DNA of 51,513 nucleotides from JAILEN01 sp036723975 (GTDB lineage Bacteria; Bacillota; Clostridia; Lachnospirales; Lachnospiraceae): assembly GCA_036723975.1 (NCBI GenBank), contig DAIMGJ010000016.1:1-51513 (forward strand), given 5' to 3'. The position numbers were made by a program, and so were the translations under genes. The notes beneath the pieces were generated by a model. That model did not search any database. It was not told the DNA's origin and worked only from the letters and a program-made list of their open reading frames with translations. Shown piece by piece: positions 40,801 to 47,616 of this stretch. Each line of letters opens with the position of its first letter. Positions within the stretch are counted from its first letter, which is position 1.

Positions 40801-42003
40801 ACCGGAAAGGTTACTGTTATGGGATTAAAGGTTGGCGCATACCGCGTGATTCCGATGAGTGCTTTGGATATTTCCGATGATGCCTACGACAACCTGGAGA
40901 TTAAGTCTCAAGAAGAACTCTACGATGAAGAGTACACTGCTGAACTCTTAGAAAAACTAACCGAGTACATGATGGATCCGGAACATAATGAAAAGCCGAT
41001 TCCTGCCATTACGGATGCATACTTTGCACGTGTGGAAGGCTCTACATTTGAAGGTCTTTATCATGTAAAAGACGGTGTCACAGCTTCAGCTGAAAACAAT
41101 ACCATTGTGTTGGATGTTAAACGTGGCGATATCGAACTTGTAAAGACAGATAAGGATGATAAAGACACTGTTTTGGAAGGTTCGGAATACGGTCTCTACA
41201 GAAAGAAAAACTTTGCGGTAACAGATGCGATTCATTATGAAACCTCTGTTGTTGCGGATACTAACAGTTCTGCGGATACATGGGAACTTGTTACAACAGA
41301 AACCACGGATGAAAACGGTGCGATCAAATTTGAGGGTGTTGACGTCGGCGTGGAATACCGTATTCAAGAGCTTGCCGAGCCCAGCGGATATCAGGTATCA
41401 AAAGATCCGATTTTTGTTCGACTTGCAAAAGACGGAAGCGGAAAGCCGGTATTAGAATCCTTAGATGACGGTAACGGAACCGCAAATGTTGCGGCAGACG
41501 GAACCGTAACCTGGTTTGAGCCTCGTTTGAAAGTAGCTGTTAAATACGTGGACGAAGAGGACGGAACTTGCATCGAAGGCGGAACCTTTGAGGTGGTTGA
41601 GACCGACTCTCGTATGGAAAAACACGCATGGACAACCGGCGACGACTGGGAATTAATTTCCGGAAAGTTAACCGGTGGCATGAGCTATACTGTGGTTCAG
41701 ACCTCTGTTCCGCAGGGTTATGAACCGTCCGGCGATACAGTTTTTGTGGCAGAAAAGAGATATGTTTCCGCTACAGATGAAAACAAACCGCAGGAAATTA
41801 TTATCAAAGCAAGAAGAAAGTCAGCCGAGACTCCGAGCGGAGATTCGACAGGAGAGACACCAAGTGATGGAACACCGAGCGAGATTCCAAGCAATACCCC
41901 GAGCGGTGTAACCCCAACCGGAAGCACTCCGGATGCCACACCGAACGGCACAAAATCTCCTAAGACCGGCGATTTCTGGGATTTCTTGTATAGATTCTTT
42001 TAA
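34855..42003 (+). CDS. Giant modular surface adhesin with SPKTG motif
   Basis: A 2382-residue secreted protein. The signal peptide ends near AKA (44-46). Residues about 47-990 hold beta-rich adhesin modules with spacing near 135-170, each with a 'K..TWTL..N' type start (near 231, 364, 522, 666 and 834). Residues about 993-2315 hold roughly eleven SpaA/Cna-B-like modules (near 993, 1130, 1267, 1359, 1466, 1574, 1675, 1802, 1926, 2089 and 2224). Several end in a Y.L.E/Q...GY box. A Pro/Ser/Thr/Gly-rich stalk precedes SPKTG (2368-2372). Only ten residues, DFWDFLYRFF, follow, without a normal membrane helix or basic tail. Start ATG 34855 lies one codon after a TTG. Probable cell-wall adhesin attached by the upstream sortase. 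Confidence 0.93.
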   Translation: MKNRKQFLSKLKEKITAKRVIAGALVCALFLSVLPGDFISAGIAKAEGELDPANDVSASSDLTIYDDEYGFTVKTTDGQSIVLQKEGNTYQWPAGLSITQVQSISGQIAFTVSPGSTAITAGKYFKVKLPEVFSFDSNVYSAAQDCMVNDEGSLVKFGEFVINNKEFVFTFTNADLGKPGTSFEKTQVTFSASIDTEVLKNSETNSFSLAGSGGGNSIYIPPMPTTISALSESVEVSDKNELYWTVTLGKDEEIGADISGGKVTIGVEKNQEYQNKAYFEDAVKTAITFEAAGEDENFNYYTATLPEGTILSNDTRKITFLCYPTTAVMSPTTKDDAKVVFNSKSEFLKADAAEGESPYTANAQCELKRTSVTKTGEMLDGNRMKWTLTFNANEANVFAATLTDSMVEGLIFDPSYGVQISYDGGEETLTEAGKSYDVGDAKVVYNVTDNNAKGGQDFAIDFSDVFKKAYTISFATIVSDTAFAGDSEIRNALDVAVRYPTGGGSGNPVDYGVPEAGFQVLNGFIDIKKTSTTEEVETSGYLGWKVLPTTKMENTGYSSADVIITLGADGAQEFDESSLKITYDGSDLESTKYETDYTTENVLKITFTDASLDLNKVQITFNSKAKTYFASAAKKDYTAFADLTLHAEQDYSATQDKAFYSDIQNKMISETVVASYSDTNKELLFTFDIDVNHKKLDLTNVHVLDNVQDILHITSVNDDATYDLTVDEGAIPAEYVEVKKIIATVGEDVNTYAKDDETLAPVLNGTNIDVALGALNHTTGKVQIVVGLTAAGKEALNVGGALSKKVIFAKNLSSVTSDQTSEFKTAEIVSSKNNQIAINKVAVKDGTQDTSVVTWGIDINSLGADLGSSAEIVDTIPAGLSLNKDSVKLYKVSHSGIGTSISTDYKNGASANAVLVNASDYRTTIKKNRDNTATLTVYLPKNDNHASYGLVYQTVITGKVGEYSNELTMTVSTGSETAMKKVNVGAFSSGGVSRFALLTMKKTDAISGKAVVGAKYGIFESEPDANDAVLSHDETKAYDVGYTNTSGEITFLVKAAKKSATNYYVCELEAPAYADENGVKYDNDGLYQLDKTVYPIKDVFSGVYSIGADTTNGFKSTKAFTDQREVSAAKTGTVTLTNIFKDEGEAGKSSQFQLFVCPTGASSNKDIPVVLKQTTDGENGSYTFVKYEDKASATASYTEIGTVSERFDDKESRSTVTVTGLPWGTYCLKQKKTVDGYYSEKPSATFTLEQDELGKVTVKDGSDTTITDIKTKLVVTDNVPTNYVLKDETTGTVVETITGDKLTTTTGHVIEGVLITGHKYSLTQDRDSIPAGYKANSQTDKRTITSFKGNQTVDLTETPITLSVIVKDQDGTKITDAAAATFKMQDMNGAKVSGPGFDLNTNIKIGDTYTITGQVSDAYVSVAGASVSFGINSDGSIKKDVAKTGTSIKSATYDAKKNELTIVVYKIKGNVTIEDKDQTNNAAIFNGTYHLYTQDDAGNKGAEVTGFTAVKDEDGKTEIKGLPAGSYILKQDIAPTGYEKAVTEEMKFTISTADIDPLVSPDTVSKTLSYVNPRKPGTIKVIKETTIGDTNAIKGTTFALYKGDADSATATPYKTAVTNDSGVALFENLDWADNYQVKEIAVADGYQLNSVVHDVEVIDRDNLYRDVIVSDKPTKVRLKTFKAEVVDGTGNDLDIKAFGEEVSYVIEGRFVNETENKLTFTTDNTGAYEVANKFIVGQVYTVIQQPVEKSALVSAFVTSYNTVPSFRIKVLEETDASGYNKIEVVTASSSAAAADAIEVTNYSNRFEIRLENESGEALKGGEFEILNENGERIKARSKIDGKICETDTFVTDGSKKVEVLGLAPGNYTLKQIPKTVNKEKIDATGTKSTETFQYNLTQDGVTYAFGNESVDFTLGTETKIVKVVNKPTALTFNVNATYYEDCSDKRDTQANLEGIRFIVLDMENESVIFKDPVTHDYISSDATGKVTVMGLKVGAYRVIPMSALDISDDAYDNLEIKSQEELYDEEYTAELLEKLTEYMMDPEHNEKPIPAITDAYFARVEGSTFEGLYHVKDGVTASAENNTIVLDVKRGDIELVKTDKDDKDTVLEGSEYGLYRKKNFAVTDAIHYETSVVADTNSSADTWELVTTETTDENGAIKFEGVDVGVEYRIQELAEPSGYQVSKDPIFVRLAKDGSGKPVLESLDDGNGTANVAADGTVTWFEPRLKVAVKYVDEEDGTCIEGGTFEVVETDSRMEKHAWTTGDDWELISGKLTGGMSYTVVQTSVPQGYEPSGDTVFVAEKRYVSATDENKPQEIIIKARRKSAETPSGDSTGETPSDGTPSEIPSNTPSGVTPTGSTPDATPNGTKSPKTGDFWDFLYRFF

Positions 42004-42010
42004 AAATAAA

Positions 42011-42048
42011 GCGTACAACCGTAATTATGACGGTTGTGCGTTTTTTTT
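42011..42048 (+). terminator. Intrinsic terminator after the adhesin gene
   Basis: ACAACCGT (42015-42022) pairs with ACGGTTGT (42030-42037), followed by eight T's. Confidence 0.93.
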
Positions 42049-42062
42049 GTGAATTTTTTGTG

Positions 42063-42091
42063 TTGCACTTAAAATCAATAAGCCTTATAAT
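42063..42091 (+). promoter_or_regulatory. Promoter of ppdK
   Basis: TTGCAC (42063-42068), a 17-bp spacer and TATAAT (42086-42091): a strong sigma-A promoter, suiting a highly expressed enzyme. Confidence 0.88.
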
Positions 42092-42137
42092 AGTAGCGCT
42101 GAAAAAATTCAATTGATATTTTAGGAGGAAAACACTA

Positions 42138-44774
42138 ATGGCTAACAAGTGGGTATATACCTTCAAAGAAGGTAACATGACCATGCGTAATCTCCTTGGT
42201 GGTAAAGGTGCAAACCTTGCCGAGATGACTGAAATCGGTCTTCCGGTACCACAGGGATTTACCATCACAACAGAGGCTTGTACTCAGTACTACGAAGACG
42301 GACGTAAAATCAACGATGAAATCATGGCTCAGGCTATGGAAGGCGTAGCTTGGATGGAAAAGGAAAACGGTAAGAAGTTTGGTGATTTACAGAATCCGCT
42401 TCTCGTTTCTGTTCGTTCCGGTGCCCGCGCTTCTATGCCAGGTATGATGGATACAATTTTGAACCTTGGTTTGAATGACGAAGTAGTAGATGCAATGATC
42501 AAAGGAAACCCGGATCCTGCATTCGAGCGTTTCGTATATGACTCTTATCGTCGTTTCATCCAGATGTTCTCTGACGTAGTTATGGAAGTTGGTAAGAAGT
42601 ATTTCGAACAGCTTATCGACGAAATGAAAGAAAAGAAGGGTGTTAAGTACGACGTTGACTTAACAGCTGCAGACTTAAAGGAACTTGCTTCTCAGTTCAA
42701 GGCTGAATATAAGAAACAGTTAGGACAGGACTTCCCATCTGATCCGGTTGAGCAGTTAAAGCTCGCTATCGAAGCTGTATTTAAATCATGGGATAACCCA
42801 CGTGCTAACGTATATCGTCGTGATAACGATATCCCATATTCTTGGGGTACTGCAGTTAACGTAATGCCAATGGTATTCGGTAACTTAAATAACGAGTCCG
42901 GTACAGGTGTAGCATTTACACGTGACCCGGCTACAGGTGAGAACAAGCTTATGGGTGAGTTCTTAGTAAACGCTCAGGGTGAAGACGTAGTAGCAGGTGT
43001 TCGTACACCGATGCCAATCGCTGAGATGGAGAAACAGTTCCCTGAAGCTTATGCTGATTTCTTAAAGGTTTGTGAGACTCTTGAAAATCACTACCATGAT
43101 ATGCAGGATATGGAGTTTACCGTAGAAAACAAGAAGCTTTACATGCTTCAGTGCCGTAACGGTAAGAGAACTGCTCCTGCAGCATTAAAGATCGCTTGTG
43201 ATTTGGTTGATGAAGGACATAAGACTCCTGAAGAAGCAGTTGCAATGATCGATCCTCGTAACTTAGATACATTATTACATCCACAGTTTGATGCAGCTGC
43301 TTTAAAGGCTGCTACACCTCTTGGAAAAGGACTTGGTGCTTCTCCGGGTGCTGCTTGCGGTAAGGTTGTATTTACAGCTGATGACGCAGTAGAATGGGCT
43401 GCTCGTGGCGAGAAGGTTGTTCTTGTTCGTCTTGAGACTTCTCCGGAAGATATTACAGGTATGAAGTCTGCACAGGGTATCTTAACTGTTCGTGGTGGTA
43501 TGACCTCTCACGCAGCAGTAGTTGCACGTGGTATGGGAACATGCTGTGTATCCGGATGTGGCGACATCGCTATGGATGAAGAAAACAAGAAGTTCACACT
43601 TGCAGGTGAAACATTTACAGAAGGTTCTGAGATTTCTATTGATGGTACAACAGGTAACATCTACAAGGGAATCATCGAAACCAAGGACGCTGAGATCGCC
43701 GGTGAATTCGGACGTATCATGGCTTGGGCTGATGAGTTCAGAACATTAAAGGTTCGTACAAACGCTGATACTCCGGCTGACGCTAAGAAGGCTAGAGAGC
43801 TTGGTGCTGAAGGTATCGGACTTTGCCGTACAGAGCATATGTTCTTCGAAGAAGACAGAATCGCTGCTTTCCGTGAGATGATCTGCTCTGATACTGTTGA
43901 AGAAAGAGAAGCTGCTTTAGAGAAGATTCTTCCTTACCAGCAGTCAGACTTCAAGGCTCTTTACGAAGCACTTGAAGGTAACCCAGTGACCATCCGTTTC
44001 TTGGATCCGCCACTTCATGAGTTCGTACCGACTGAAGAAGCTGACATCAAGAAGCTTGCTGATGCTCAGGGCAAGAGCGTTGATGAAATCAAGACCATCA
44101 TCGAAGGTCTTAAGGAATTCAACCCAATGATGGGACATCGTGGATGCCGTCTTGCAGTTACCTATCCGGAAATTGCTAAGATGCAGACAAAGGCTGTTAT
44201 CCGTGCCGCTATTGAAGTTCAGAAGGCTCACGCTGACTGGAACGTTAAGCCGGAAATCATGATCCCATTGGTTTGTGATGTAAAAGAGCTTAAGTTCGTT
44301 AAGTCTGTAGTAGTTGAAACAGCTGATGCTGAAATTGCTGCAGCAGGCGTTAAGCTTGACTATGAAGTAGGTACTATGATCGAGATTCCTCGTGCAGCAC
44401 TTACTGCTGATGAAATCGCTAAAGAAGCTGACTTCTTCTGCTTCGGTACAAACGATTTAACTCAGATGACATACGGATTCTCTCGTGATGACGCTGGTAA
44501 GTTCTTAGGAGCATACTATGACGAGAAGATCTTCGAGAACGATCCATTTGCAAAACTTGATCAGACAGGTGTTGGTAAACTTATGGAAACCGCTATCAAG
44601 CTTGGTAAGCCGGTTAATAATAACCTTCACATCGGTATCTGTGGTGAGCACGGTGGAGATCCTTCATCCGTTGAGTTCTGCCACAAGATCGGTCTTGATT
44701 ATGTATCATGCTCTCCATTCCGTGTACCGGTTGCACGTTTGGCAGCAGCACAGGCAGCTATCGCTAACAAATAA
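42138..44774 (+). CDS. ppdK: Pyruvate, phosphate dikinase
   Basis: An 878-residue enzyme that interconverts pyruvate, ATP and phosphate with PEP, AMP and PPi; in anaerobes it often replaces pyruvate kinase. N-terminal ATP-grasp domain (GGKGANLAEMT, SVRSGARASMPGMMDT), then the swivelling domain with catalytic His458 in GGMTSHAAVVARGMG (the adjacent Thr456 is the usual regulatory site), then the PEP barrel ending with Cys835 in GICGEHGGDP. Full length. The start at 42138 follows TTAGGAGGAAAACACTA. Its codon choice (many GCT, GTT and CGT) differs from neighbouring genes and fits high expression. It has its own promoter and terminator. Confidence 0.98.
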   Translation: MANKWVYTFKEGNMTMRNLLGGKGANLAEMTEIGLPVPQGFTITTEACTQYYEDGRKINDEIMAQAMEGVAWMEKENGKKFGDLQNPLLVSVRSGARASMPGMMDTILNLGLNDEVVDAMIKGNPDPAFERFVYDSYRRFIQMFSDVVMEVGKKYFEQLIDEMKEKKGVKYDVDLTAADLKELASQFKAEYKKQLGQDFPSDPVEQLKLAIEAVFKSWDNPRANVYRRDNDIPYSWGTAVNVMPMVFGNLNNESGTGVAFTRDPATGENKLMGEFLVNAQGEDVVAGVRTPMPIAEMEKQFPEAYADFLKVCETLENHYHDMQDMEFTVENKKLYMLQCRNGKRTAPAALKIACDLVDEGHKTPEEAVAMIDPRNLDTLLHPQFDAAALKAATPLGKGLGASPGAACGKVVFTADDAVEWAARGEKVVLVRLETSPEDITGMKSAQGILTVRGGMTSHAAVVARGMGTCCVSGCGDIAMDEENKKFTLAGETFTEGSEISIDGTTGNIYKGIIETKDAEIAGEFGRIMAWADEFRTLKVRTNADTPADAKKARELGAEGIGLCRTEHMFFEEDRIAAFREMICSDTVEEREAALEKILPYQQSDFKALYEALEGNPVTIRFLDPPLHEFVPTEEADIKKLADAQGKSVDEIKTIIEGLKEFNPMMGHRGCRLAVTYPEIAKMQTKAVIRAAIEVQKAHADWNVKPEIMIPLVCDVKELKFVKSVVVETADAEIAAAGVKLDYEVGTMIEIPRAALTADEIAKEADFFCFGTNDLTQMTYGFSRDDAGKFLGAYYDEKIFENDPFAKLDQTGVGKLMETAIKLGKPVNNNLHIGICGEHGGDPSSVEFCHKIGLDYVSCSPFRVPVARLAAAQAAIANK

Positions 44775-44803
44775 GTCGTTTGCAAAATAGCATAAAATCC
44801 AAG

Positions 44804-44834
44804 AAAGGACACCTCAATGAGGTGTCCTTTTTTT
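44804..44834 (+). terminator. Intrinsic terminator of ppdK
   Basis: AAAGGACACCTCA pairs with TGAGGTGTCCTTT around a very short loop, followed by T's. Confidence 0.95.
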
Positions 44835-44868
44835 CGTTCAGTAGTAAAATAGAAGCGGTAAATTTTTA

Positions 44869-45075
44869 TTGGGTCACGACGAACCGATAAATGACCCAAT
44901 AAATGACCCAATAAAATTGGATGATCGTGAACAGCAAATTATTGAGTTGTTACGAGAAAAAGAAATAACAAAACTGTGGATAGAAGTATACATTGACATC
45001 TATGGATATTATGCTAAAATTATTTTTAATAAAACATATTTTAATAAAAGCAGCTTTAGTAAAGAGAATTATTAG
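44869..45075 (+). pseudogene. Remnant of an AlbA_2/RecG-like regulator C-terminus
   Basis: The translation begins HDEPINDPINDPIKLD and continues DREQQIIELLREK. NDPINDPI repeats leading into a winged-helix start are typical of the C-termini of AlbA_2-domain (RecG-like) transcriptional regulators. The bulk of that gene is missing, the winged helix breaks off after a few residues and the rest of the frame is AT-rich junk. The Asp-Pro-Ile-Asn coding repeat also makes inverted repeats (44864-44876 with 44892-44903 or 44904-44916). A promoter for the next gene lies in the decayed part, so this accounts for most of the 315-bp gap after ppdK. Confidence 0.55.
44993..45020 (+). promoter_or_regulatory. 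Promoter of the AAA/DUF234 ATPase gene
   Basis: TTGACA (44993-44998), a 16-bp spacer ending TGC, and TAAAAT (45015-45020), an extended -10. It lies within the decayed reading frame of the upstream remnant. Confidence 0.7.
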
Positions 45076-45089
45076 CGGGAGAAATAACT

Positions 45090-46487
45090 ATGTTTATAGG
45101 AAGAGAACATGAAATGAGTGTGCTAGAGGAAACATATAATCAGCCAGGTTTCCAAATGACTGTTATTTATGGTCGCAGACGTATAGGTAAATCTACCCTT
45201 ATCACAGAATTTATTAAGGATAAGAGAGCGTCATATTATATAGCAGCAAAATCTAGCTTAGAAGATAATGTTAAAAAGTGGAGTGCACAATTCATTTCTG
45301 ATATCGTACCAGAGATGGAGGGTGTAGAGTTTTCGGATTTGGAAGGCTTCTTTAAGTTTGTAGGTAATAGTTGTAAGGATGAAAAAACTGTAATCGCTTT
45401 GGATGAAATTCCATATATTGCCGAAGTGGACGAGTCTTTTCTATCAAGATTTCAAGGTGCGATTGATTCAATTCTTAGTAAGAAAAATATATATCTTATT
45501 ATTAGTGGCTCTGCAATTAGTTTTATGGAAAAAAAGATCTTGAGTGAAAAGAGCCCACTGTTTGGCAGACGTGATAATCAAATTTTTTTAAAACCATTTG
45601 ACTATCTGGATTCTGCTAAATTCGTGCCTAACTACAATAATGAGGAAAAGGCTATTGTATTTGGTGTAACTGGAGGAGTTGCAAAATACTTAACACTTTT
45701 TGATGACTCTGTTTCGTTAGATGATAATCTAATTAATAATTTTTTTAAACCATCCGGTTACCTCTATGAAGAACCATACAATTTGCTTATGCAAGAGTTT
45801 CGAACGGTTAACACATACAATACAGTGATTGAGGCGTGCTCAGGTGGAGCAAATAAAGTAAATGAAATTGCTGACAAAGTACATGAGTCGACCGCTGCAG
45901 TTTCATATACTATAAAGAATCTTACTACAGTTGGAGTTTTGGCAAAAGTTTCCGCCATAACAGATGAAAAGAACAAAAAGAAGGTTAACTATGAAATCGT
46001 TGATGGCATGTATCGGTTTTGGTATAAATTCATACCTAAGGGGCGCGCGGCCATCGAGATGAACCGCGGAGAAGTTTACTATAATACGTACGTGAAGAAC
46101 AATTTGCATGATTTCATGGGTGAGATTTTTGAAGATATGTGTAGATATTACGTTCTTTCACACGGGCTAGATGGAAAGCTGAAATGCATGACTACAAATG
46201 TAGGAAAATGGTGGGGTATGGGACATGATCGTATTCCAACGGATATTGATGTTGTTGGAATTGATGAAATTGGAAAGAAGGCAATTCTTGGAGAGTGCAA
46301 GTTTAAAAATGAACAGATAGATAAGCCAGTTTATGAAGACCTGATGAACAGAAAGGGGCTCATTGATAGAAAATACGAGGAAGTTCAGTATATGTATTTT
46401 TCGTTGTCAGGCTTTTCTAAGTGGGTTGTTGAGAACGCTGATGCTGAGAAGGTATCATTGCTAACATTAGATGATTTGTATAGCTGA
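45090..46487 (+). CDS. AAA-type ATPase with C-terminal DUF234 nuclease-like domain
   Basis: A 465-residue protein of the archaeal-type ATPase_2/DUF234 family. Walker A is GRRRIGKST (28-36), Walker B is VIALDEI with Asp105-Glu106, and ISGSA is the sensor region. A winged helix follows (VNEIADKVHESTAAVSYTIK). The C-terminal DUF234 part has Asp385/Asp387 and then GECKFKN (Glu402, Lys404), a PD-(D/E)xK nuclease-like signature. Family members are common in accessory DNA; their role is unclear, and defence or mobile-element functions are possible. The gene is AT-rich compared with its neighbours and follows a gene remnant, which suggests transfer. Start at 45090 follows GCGGGAGAAATAACT. Confidence 0.9.
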   Translation: MFIGREHEMSVLEETYNQPGFQMTVIYGRRRIGKSTLITEFIKDKRASYYIAAKSSLEDNVKKWSAQFISDIVPEMEGVEFSDLEGFFKFVGNSCKDEKTVIALDEIPYIAEVDESFLSRFQGAIDSILSKKNIYLIISGSAISFMEKKILSEKSPLFGRRDNQIFLKPFDYLDSAKFVPNYNNEEKAIVFGVTGGVAKYLTLFDDSVSLDDNLINNFFKPSGYLYEEPYNLLMQEFRTVNTYNTVIEACSGGANKVNEIADKVHESTAAVSYTIKNLTTVGVLAKVSAITDEKNKKKVNYEIVDGMYRFWYKFIPKGRAAIEMNRGEVYYNTYVKNNLHDFMGEIFEDMCRYYVLSHGLDGKLKCMTTNVGKWWGMGHDRIPTDIDVVGIDEIGKKAILGECKFKNEQIDKPVYEDLMNRKGLIDRKYEEVQYMYFSLSGFSKWVVENADAEKVSLLTLDDLYS

Positions 46488-46521
46488 ATGCGAAATTCCA
46501 TTAGGTCATTGCTTACCTCCA

Positions 46522-46577
46522 TGTAAGTACCTTACATAAAAGTGGGTACTTGTAAAAAAGATTGGTACTTGTATAAT
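46522..46577 (+). promoter_or_regulatory. Promoter with repeated GTACTTGTA sites upstream of the flavin-reductase-like gene
   Basis: TTGTAA (46550-46555), a 16-bp spacer and TATAAT (46572-46577). GTACTTGTA occurs at 46546-46554 and again at 46565-46573, 19 bp apart, overlapping both promoter hexamers. An inverted relative, TGTAAGTAC, is at 46522-46530. This resembles HxlR/YodB-type redox regulator sites; no HxlR gene is in the window. Confidence 0.65.
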
Positions 46578-46631
46578 GTGCCTTAGATTGACAGGAAAAT
46601 CAATTCAATAAAAGGAAAGGCAGGCAAAAGA

Positions 46632-47204
46632 ATGAAGAAGAATTTAGGCGTAGTACAAGCGGTTTATCCAATGCCGGTACTTATGGTGGCAGCATATGAT
46701 GAAAACGGCAAGGTGAATGTTATGAATGCCGCATGGGGCATGATCTGCAACGAGGACAGGATTGCTTTGTTTATCGATGAAGATCACAAAACGACACAGA
46801 ATCTGCTTAAGACAAAGGCTTTTACAGTCAGTCTGGCTGATAAACATCATATGGATGTGGCAGATTTCTTTGGCATTGCATCCGGTAACAAGATGGATGA
46901 TAAATTTGAGAGAACCGGCTACACCGCAATAAAAAGTGAATTTGTGAACGCTCCGATTGTTGAAGAGTTCCCTGTCGTTATGGAATGCGAGCTGGCTGAA
47001 GTGGTTGATAATGAGAGCTTTTACTGCATCGTTGGAAAAATCGTAAATACAGCGGCAGAGGAAAGTGTTTTATCAGAGAATGGAAAAGTTGATCCGGCAA
47101 AGTTGCAGGCGCTTATCTTTGATCAGTTCCAGCACGGGTATTATGTTTCCGGCGAACAGGTTGGAAAGGCTTGGAATGCCGGTGCGGGTCTTATGAAGAA
47201 GTAA
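46632..47204 (+). CDS. Flavin reductase-like / FMN-binding split-barrel protein
   Basis: A 190-residue protein of the flavin reductase-like split-barrel family. It starts with YPMPVLMVAAYDENGKVNVMNAAWG (shown as two blocks, PMPVLMVAAYDE and NVMNAAWG), followed by IALFIDEDHKTTQNLL, DFFGIASGNKMDDKFERTGY and a C-terminal FDQFQHGYYV. Relatives bind FMN and transfer electrons from NAD(P)H to acceptors or partner oxygenases. In clostridia they are often induced by quinone or disulfide stress. The start at 46632 follows AAAGGAAAGGCAGGC. It has its own promoter with GTACTTGTA repeats. Confidence 0.85.
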   Translation: MKKNLGVVQAVYPMPVLMVAAYDENGKVNVMNAAWGMICNEDRIALFIDEDHKTTQNLLKTKAFTVSLADKHHMDVADFFGIASGNKMDDKFERTGYTAIKSEFVNAPIVEEFPVVMECELAEVVDNESFYCIVGKIVNTAAEESVLSENGKVDPAKLQALIFDQFQHGYYVSGEQVGKAWNAGAGLMKK

Positions 47205-47261
47205 AATGTGAGAGAAAACAAAAAAGTGCCTCATAAAATGTGATTTGTTGGAGAGAGCGTG

Positions 47262-47300
47262 ATGATTAGACTAAGACCATATAAGCCTTCTCCATCATGA
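47262..47300 (+). pseudogene. Possible stub of a GNAT acetyltransferase gene
   Basis: After GGAGAGAGCGTG, an ATG opens a 12-codon frame, MIRLRPYKPSPS, then a stop. The first nine residues match the usual beginning of Lachnospiraceae GNAT acetyltransferases (as recalled), and nothing further of that family is seen. It may be the leftover of a deleted gene. The rest of 47205-47398 shows no coding pattern. Confidence 0.3.
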
Positions 47301-47398
47301 TAATTGCCTTAAGCCAATGCTGAATCCCTTAATTAGTCGATAATAGGAAACATCACATGAAAACGCCGCTTAAATGCTGCCAAATAGCCATTTTACAA

Positions 47399-47427
47399 TT
47401 GACTTCTACACTAAAAGATCGTATATT
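47399..47427 (+). promoter_or_regulatory. Promoter of the tandem-hairpin RNA
   Basis: TTGACT (47399-47404), a 17-bp spacer and TATATT (47422-47427). The predicted transcript start, about 47434, coincides with the first repeat unit. No ribosome site or ORF follows. Confidence 0.75.
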
Positions 47428-47433
47428 TTAATC

Positions 47434-47563
47434 AGCAGAGAACCCTACTGTGAGTGGGAACGATAAAAGCAGAGAACCCTACTGTGAGTGGGAACAATTA
47501 AAGCGGTGAATCCTACCGATAAGTGGAAACGATTTAGGGCTGCATTCTTGTAGCCCTATTTTT
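47434..47563 (+). ncRNA. Candidate small RNA of three 34-nt hairpin repeats plus terminator
   Basis: Three units with an exact 34-nt period start at 47434, 47468 and 47502. Units 1 and 2 differ only in their last bases. Unit 3 is diverged but keeps the plan. Each folds as CCC-t-ACT / AGTGGG around a 3- to 5-nt loop; unit 3 changes CCC to TCC and GGG to GGA together, which preserves pairing. An intrinsic terminator follows directly (TAGGGCT/AGCCCTA at 47535-47558, then TTTTT). With the promoter at 47399 this predicts a transcript of about 130 nt with no ORF. No Rfam family is recognised. Confidence 0.65.
47535..47563 (+). terminator. Intrinsic terminator of the tandem-hairpin RNA
   Basis: A perfect 7-bp stem (47535-47541 with 47552-47558) followed by five T's, right after the third repeat unit. 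Confidence 0.85.
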
Positions 47564-47616
47564 AGGAGTAATAGATTGAAGCAAGAAAAATTACAGCTAT
47601 CTAAAGTGCGTGAATT

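Noticed and set aside
41960..42060. Frameshift that would restore a full sorting tail to the adhesin.
   Set aside because: Neither other frame after SPKTG encodes a hydrophobic helix with basic residues, and a terminator starts at 42011.
47434..47535. CRISPR-like array (three repeats with CCCTAC...GTGGGAAC).
   Set aside because: The whole 34-nt unit repeats with no variable spacers, a terminator follows directly and no cas genes are present.
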